From: Poa pratensis
Taxonomy: Eukaryota > Streptophyta > Magnoliopsida > Poales > Poaceae
Reading direction: 5' to 3'
Assembly (NCBI GenBank): GCA_947311845.1
Contig: CAMZMU010000081.1
Location: 2,568,524 to 2,632,523, forward strand
DNA: 64,000 nt
A model generated the notes under the pieces. That model had not been told where the DNA came from, ran no database searches, and was given only the letters and a program-made list of their open reading frames with translations. Below, one piece after another: positions 59,466 through 64,000 of this stretch (within the stretch, counting starts at the first letter, position 1; the number at the start of each line of letters is the position of its first letter). The position numbers and the translations under genes are program-made.

Positions 59466-62033
59466 CTAAGCATAGAAACGGCGCAGCTGCGCAACGTTCC
59501 AAGGATTATGTGAGAGTTCGCCTGTCTTCGCGTGCTTCAGTCTGTACGCTCCACCGCCAATGACCTCGGTGATGATGAAAGGTCTCTCCCATGGCGAAGC
59601 AAGTTTGTGCACTTTCTTTTGCTTCAGTCGAAGCACCAGGTCACCAACCTCAAAGGACCTGGTACGCAGTCGACAGCTGTGATAGTTGCGTAGATCTTGT
59701 TGGTAGACAGCTGTGCGTGCTAGCGCCGTGTTGAGTGCTTCTTCGAGCAAGTCGACTGCATCTTCGAATGTTTCATCTGCATCTTCTTCGTTGTATGCTT
59801 CGACTCTTGGTGCATTGAACCTTACGTCTGATGGCAGGATTGCCTTTGCGCCGTAGATCATGAAGAATGGGGTAAATTGTGTTGAGGCATTGGGAGTTGT
59901 GCGTAAGCTCCATAGCACAGATGGAAGTTCTTCGACCCAAGCACCCGCTGCTCTTTTGAGTGGGACCAGGAGGCGTTTCTTGATTCCACTCGTCACAAGC
60001 CCATTGGCTTTTTCGACTTGGCCATTTGACTGCGGGTGTGCCACGGATGCATAGTTGAGCGTGATATCTTGCCCTTTGCAGAAAGTTCGGAATTCTTTAG
60101 CCGTGAAGTTTGTACCGTTATCAGTGATGATGCTACTTGGCACACCAAAGCGGTATATGATGGATTTTATGAAATTGACTGCTGTAGTGGCAGTCGAACT
60201 TGTGATAGGGACTGCTTCAATCCACTTGGTGAACTTGTCGACTGCCGCCAGAAGGTGAGTATGCCCTCCATGGGAGGATTTTTTGAGTGGCCCAACCATA
60301 TCGAGCCCCCACTGGGCGAAGGGCCAGGCCAATGGTATTGTCTTCAACGCCGATGCGGGTGCGTGCGGCTTTGTGGCGAATTTTCGACAGCCGATGCACC
60401 TTTTGACTATGTCCTCCGTATCTTTGAGTGCTGTGGGCCAGTAGAAGTCTGCGCGAAAGGCTTTGGCTACGAGTGATCGACTGCTGGCATGGTGCCCGCA
60501 AGTACCTGCATGAATATCACGAAGGATGGCTTGGCCATCTTCAAATGTTATGCAACGTTGGAACATACCTGATATACTGCGTTTGTACAGTTCACCGTTG
60601 ATGACAGTGTATGCTTTAGATTGTCGAGTGACACGTCTTGACTCTGTTATGTCTTCAGGTACCTCGCCGTGGAGTATGTATGCGAGGAAAGGCTGAGTCC
60701 AAGTTGGCTCGATGAGGAGTACCTCGACTGGCGGGTCCTCTGTGCTAGGTGCTTTGCTCTTGGCCGCTACAGCTGATGTAGGAGATGCTCGTTTTTTCTT
60801 GATGGACCTATGCTCGATGCGCTCGAAGAAGACACCGGGTGGCACTGGTGCTTTGGTTGCTCCAATATTGGCTAGCTTATCTGTTTCTTCATTGCTCTCA
60901 CGCCCTATATGCCGCAACTCGCAGCCTTCGAAGCTGCCCTCCATGAGGTTGTACAGGTCACGGTAGGCGATCATGTTATCTGCGATTGCGTCGCAGGCCT
61001 TCATTGTTTGCTGCACCACAAGATTCGAGTCACCATAGATCATCAGTCGAGTGCACCCGAGGGCTTTGGCCATCCTCATGCCATGGATCAAGGCCTCATA
61101 CTCCGCTTCGTTATTTGATGGGAACTCGAACCCCATTTGCAGGATGTAGCGGAGCTTGTCGCCTTTTGGTGATATGAGGATGACACCTGCGCCTGCGCCT
61201 TCGTTTTTCTTTGAGCCGTCGAAGTACATAGTCCATGAGTTGGACACATCTGGCGTTCCTGGCAGCTGGGCTTCGATCCACTCGGTGTGGAAGTCAGGTA
61301 AGACTTGTGCTTTGATGGCCTTCGGGTAATCATACTTGCTGTCTCGCGGTGCTAGCTCGATGAGCCATTTTGCTACTCGCCCAGTTGCGTTGGGGTTTCT
61401 GAGGATGTCCCCGATCCCTGAGGTGCTGATTACAGTGTTCGGGTGCTCGGAGAAGTAATGCGTCAGCTTCCTTGAGGACATGAACACGGCGTAGGCCAGC
61501 TTTTGATAGTGCGGGTACCGCTGCTTTGATATGGAGAGCACTTCACTCAAGTAATAGACTGGACGTAGTATGCTTTGGGTGTGTCCCTCCTCCCTTCGTT
61601 CGACTACTAGTACGGTGCTTACCACCCTGTTAGTTGCAGAGACATATAGGTACAGTGGCTCGCGTTCCCTTGGTGCGACGAGGATTGGAGGGCTTGTGAG
61701 GACTCGCTTGAGGTCCGTGAAGGCTGCTTCGGCTTCTTGTGTCCACTCGAATTTGTCTGCTTTCTTCATCAGTCGATAGAACGGGAGTGCTTTTTCGCCC
61801 AGTTTGCTGATGAATCGACTGAGTGCTGCTACTCGACCCGCCAATTTTTGCACGTCATGGAGCTTTGAAGGCCTTTGCATTGTCAAGATGGCCTGTATTT
61901 TCTCCGGGTCTGCCTCGATTCTTCGAGCCGAGACTAGATACTCGACGAGTTGCCTGGCTGGCACGCCGAACATGCACTTCTTCGGGTTGAGCTTGATGTG
62001 GAAGCGTTTGAGATTTGCGAACGTCTCTCCCAA
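59466..62033 (-). CDS. Pol remnant of the outer Tat element: RT C-terminus, RNase H, integrase
   Basis: An 855-codon open frame without a break. Residues 1-240 are the reverse transcriptase thumb/connection and first RNase H region ('KKCMFGVPA', 'LSRFISKLGEKALPFYRLMKK'). Residues 265-390 are a second RNase H with FDGS (D272), 'NNEAEYEAL' and 'YGDSNLVVQQ' (D335), the extra RNase H typical of Tat elements. Integrase zinc site is H508, H514/H515, C546, C549. The catalytic core has D578, D638 and E674 with the D-35-E spacing. The C-terminal 'GDLVLRLK' and 'NPWNVAQLRRFY' are usual. The N-terminal reverse transcriptase with YVDD is absent because similarity stops near 62080. It lies opposite to the antisense gene, tail to tail with 58924. 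Confidence 0.93.
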   Translation of the reverse strand: MGETFANLKRFHIKLNPKKCMFGVPARQLVEYLVSARRIEADPEKIQAILTMQRPSKLHDVQKLAGRVAALSRFISKLGEKALPFYRLMKKADKFEWTQEAEAAFTDLKRVLTSPPILVAPREREPLYLYVSATNRVVSTVLVVERREEGHTQSILRPVYYLSEVLSISKQRYPHYQKLAYAVFMSSRKLTHYFSEHPNTVISTSGIGDILRNPNATGRVAKWLIELAPRDSKYDYPKAIKAQVLPDFHTEWIEAQLPGTPDVSNSWTMYFDGSKKNEGAGAGVILISPKGDKLRYILQMGFEFPSNNEAEYEALIHGMRMAKALGCTRLMIYGDSNLVVQQTMKACDAIADNMIAYRDLYNLMEGSFEGCELRHIGRESNEETDKLANIGATKAPVPPGVFFERIEHRSIKKKRASPTSAVAAKSKAPSTEDPPVEVLLIEPTWTQPFLAYILHGEVPEDITESRRVTRQSKAYTVINGELYKRSISGMFQRCITFEDGQAILRDIHAGTCGHHASSRSLVAKAFRADFYWPTALKDTEDIVKRCIGCRKFATKPHAPASALKTIPLAWPFAQWGLDMVGPLKKSSHGGHTHLLAAVDKFTKWIEAVPITSSTATTAVNFIKSIIYRFGVPSSIITDNGTNFTAKEFRTFCKGQDITLNYASVAHPQSNGQVEKANGLVTSGIKKRLLVPLKRAAGAWVEELPSVLWSLRTTPNASTQFTPFFMIYGAKAILPSDVRFNAPRVEAYNEEDADETFEDAVDLLEEALNTALARTAVYQQDLRNYHSCRLRTRSFEVGDLVLRLKQKKVHKLASPWERPFIITEVIGGGAYRLKHAKTGELSHNPWNVAQLRRFYA

Positions 62034-63084
62034 GTCATCGAGTAGTGTGTTTTCCTCCCTTGTGGTGATGACGATTGACGAGGAGTGGACTCGGCAAATC
62101 CCTGGGTTGAGTACCCCGGGTTGATTGAAGGGGAGAGAGAGTGCGCGCTGGTAGTTCCGTCGGCTGACAAGCGAGGATTTACCCAGGTTCGGCCCCTCAT
62201 GGTGAGGTAAAGACCTACATCCTGCTTGTCTGATCTGTATAGATGTATGTTGATGTTACATGGTGGCCGCAAGGGCGAGGTGAGACGTGGTCTCGTAGGG
62301 CTATGCCTATCCGTGTGTCCCGTGGGGATCTGTCTAATGGGGTGCCCCTGCCTGGCTTTATAAAGGGAGCCAGGTAGGGTTTACATGAGGTTCTTGTCTT
62401 GTACTTCAAGTTGTAGTTTGTTGGGCTTCATGGGCCTCCAGGTGCTGGGCCGCATCGGGTACGCCAACGGTCGGGTGCCCGGAGGGTACGCCCACATCAG
62501 GAGCCCCCGAGTGTCTGGTCGATACGAAGAATCGGGCAGGGACTCAAAGCAGCATGTCGTGTAGGCGTAGTCGATGCGTCAGGTAAGTACTCTTTCCTCA
62601 TGGGCACGCCGTCTTGTTCCTGAAAAGGATAGTTAAAGAAATTCGACTCCGGCCGTTGAGGGCTTACAGAGGATGCTTTAGTCGGTAATGTTTCGACTGA
62701 GTCTATCGGGAGCGCGAACAGTGCTCCCGATGGGAGTAGCCCCGAGATTAAGCTGAATTGCTTGTAATTGAGTTTAATCTAAAAAATCTCTCTCTCAGTC
62801 GAAAAGAAATTCTTGAACCCCTCCCGATGGGAGTAATTTTAGGAAATCACTGATAAATCAGAGTCCTTTTTCAGCCTGTTTGGCTTACTACGTGTTTGCA
62901 CTTTTCGAGTGCTTGCTCAGCCTGAGGGCTTACTCGTGTGACTCGAATGGGTTCGAGTGTTTGCTCAGCCTGACGGCTTACTTCTCGAACTCGAATGATA
63001 TTCGAGCGTTTGCTCATTCAGCCTGACGGCCTACTTGATGGACTCGACAAACATATCGAGTATTTGCTCAGCCGAACGGCCTAC

Positions 63085-63360
63085 TGCGTTGTTGGACCTG
63101 TATGGCGCAGCCCCCGAGTGTTCGAGTGTGGCCTAGGTTTTCTTGTTGGACCTGTATGGCGCAGCCCCCGAGTGTTCGAGTGCGGCCTAGGTTTTCTTGT
63201 TGGACCTGTATGGCGCAGCCCCGGAGTGGTCGAGTGCGGCCTAGGTTTTCTTGTTAGACCTGTGTGGCGCAGCCCCCGAGTGTTCGAGTGCGGCCTAGGT
63301 TTTCTTGTTGGACCTGTATGGCGCAGCCCCCGAGTGCGTCGGGTGGCGACCTAGGTTTTC
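63085..63360 (-). repeat. 54-bp tandem repeat, five copies, each with a polypurine-tract-like motif
   Basis: Units containing 'gttggacctgtatggcgcag' begin at about 63091, 63145, 63199, 63253 and 63307, an exact 54-bp period. Each includes 'cagccccCgagtg' (one copy has a single change). The period is a multiple of 3, so a plus-strand frame stays open through it, but the peptide is only a repeat product. Confidence 0.9.
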
Positions 63361-63424
63361 GAGTTTGTTTATGGCCTGTGCGGCGCAACACCCGGGAGAG
63401 CATCAGGTGTGGCCAAGGCGAATT

Positions 63425-63815
63425 TGTTTGTGCGCGGCGGACCGGAGTCGACGCGGCGGAGTAGTGCCGTAGAGGCAGTCGACGTGGCGGACCGGAGTCG
63501 ACGCGGTGGAGTAGTGCCGTAGAGGCAGTCGACGCGGCGGACTGGAGTCGACGCGGCGAAGTAGTGCCGTAGAGGCAGTCGACGCGGCGGACCGGAGTCG
63601 ACGCGGCGGAGTAGTGCCGTAGAGGCAGTCGACGCGGCGGACCGGAGTCGACGCGGCGGAGTTGTGCCGTAGAGGCAGTCGACGCGGCGGACCGTAGTCG
63701 ACTCGGCGGAGTGGTGCCGTAGAGGCAGGCGACGCGGTGGACCGGAGTCGACGCGGCGGAGTTGTGCCGTAGAGGCAGTCGACGCGGCGGATCGGAGTCG
63801 ACGCAGCGGACAAAG
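63425..63815 (+). repeat. 50-bp tandem repeat, about seven and a half copies
   Basis: Units marked by 'gtagaggcag' begin at 63469, 63519, 63569, 63619, 63669, 63719 and 63769, an exact 50-bp period with few differences. Each unit carries two palindromic GTCGAC sites within 'gtcgacgcggcgga'. Long minus-strand frames (63369-63839) are a by-product of repeat composition. Confidence 0.92.
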
Positions 63816-64000
63816 TGGTTGTAGAAGTTGTCGAATCATGGATGCGATCTTGGCGAGTCGTGGATGTCGTAGTGGACGGAGTCGACGCCGTGAAGTGCGA
63901 CGGAGGGAGTCGAAGCGGCGGGCCGGAGTCGACGCGACGCGGGCAACACTCAGCCCCTGAGTCCCTTATTAGGCCGGCGAAGGGGAGTCGACGGTGCCGA

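Larger units (their letters stand above)
41114..62121 (-). mobile_element. Tat-type Ty3/gypsy element with antisense gene (outer element)
   Basis: In element orientation (minus) the order is pol (59466-62033), then an antisense gene on the plus strand, then a polypurine tract (41563-41577, read as 'gtactcgggggctac'), then the 3' LTR (41114-41562, TG...CA, 449 bp). Tat-lineage elements of grasses are known for an antisense ORF between pol and the 3' LTR. The gag, protease and most of the reverse transcriptase are missing, because a second element starts at 62122. The interior is interrupted by the younger element at 43043-55370. Left flank would be AGGGT at 41109-41113; no partner copy is in view. 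Confidence 0.75.
62122..64000 (-). mobile_element. Second Tat-type Ty3/gypsy element, 3' LTR and part of its 3' region
   Basis: On the minus strand the LTR starts TGATGTGGGCG at 62499, after a polypurine tract ('acactcgggggctcc', 62500-62514), and ends at 62122 (378 bp). The sequence to the right has the same style as the outer Tat element's region next to its 3' LTR: CTCCCGATGGGAG hairpins at 62724-62736 and 62821-62833, and 'agcccccgag' motifs. It has inserted into, or truncated, the pol gene at 62033. The rest of the element lies outside the window. The expected left flank copy is CGGGT (62117-62121). Confidence 0.65.

Noticed and set aside
62034..62121. Continuation of the reverse transcriptase with its YVDD motif
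   Set aside because: Similarity fades near 62080 and the catalytic residues are not there.
41114..62499. LTRs at 41114-41562 and 62122-62499 as the two LTRs of one element
   Set aside because: They differ in length and much of their sequence, and each has its own polypurine tract on its right side, so both are 3' LTRs of two related elements.
63369..63839. Two overlapping minus-strand frames of 136-156 codons
   Set aside because: A 50-bp repeat free of stops in two frames; not a gene.

Overview
This window is a stretch of repeat-dominated nuclear DNA from a grass, most likely Pooideae (the Triticeae/Poeae side). The signs are a BARE/WIS/Angela-type copia LTR (opening with a 'gatatgccctagaggca' block), a Stowaway MITE, CACTA ends with 'tctgtggcgcacc' subterminal repeats, LTRs ending 'gacgtatca', Tat-type Ty3/gypsy elements with an intron-bearing antisense gene, and several Helitron ends. 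I found no intact host gene. Nearly everything recognisable is a transposable element or a piece of one, and many can be placed to the base by their target-site duplications (TSDs).

Layout. 1-432: start of a minus-strand copia element. 677: a minus-strand Helitron 3' end. About 1.6-18.7 kb: a plus-strand Helitron with a helitron-type Rep-helicase gene (4794-9835) and a spliced RPA1-like gene (10130-13175). Its 3' end is split by a CACTA element (15072-18676, TSD AAC), which in turn contains a Mutator-like element (16139-18313, TSD TAGAAGTTA); the Helitron's last bases lie at 18677-18690. 18.7-27.6 kb: unrecognised gene-like pieces, a Stowaway MITE, a perfect 163-bp tandem duplication, a probable minus-strand LINE derivative, three further Helitron-type 3' ends and a broken Harbinger-associated gene. 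27.6-33.9 kb: a pile of solo LTRs (27923-29057, 29114-30614, 31033-33853 with 32056-33702 inside it). 36302-40146: a non-autonomous Helitron.

41.1-62.1 kb: a minus-strand Tat-type Ty3/gypsy element. Its 3' LTR is at 41114-41562, a multi-exon antisense gene (aORF) runs on the plus strand, and its pol remnant is at 59466-62033. Its aORF was interrupted at codon 33 by a young plus-strand Ty3/gypsy element (43043-55370, TSD AGGGC, LTRs differing at only 3 substitutions and 1 indel). The 3' LTR of that young element was later split by a 4.3-kb Helitron (50857-55198). From 62122 a second Tat-type element begins, with arrays of 54-bp and 50-bp tandem repeats.

Points that stand out: an array of six small hairpins in the 3' region of the young gypsy element whose stems change in compensated pairs; repeated polypurine-tract-like motifs and a duplicated C-terminal module in the Tat antisense gene; and a frameshift pattern made almost only of single-base losses (23 of -1, 2 of -2, no clear gain) in otherwise open genes. 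The last suggests consensus errors in the assembly as much as biological decay, so 'pseudogene' labels here should be read with care.
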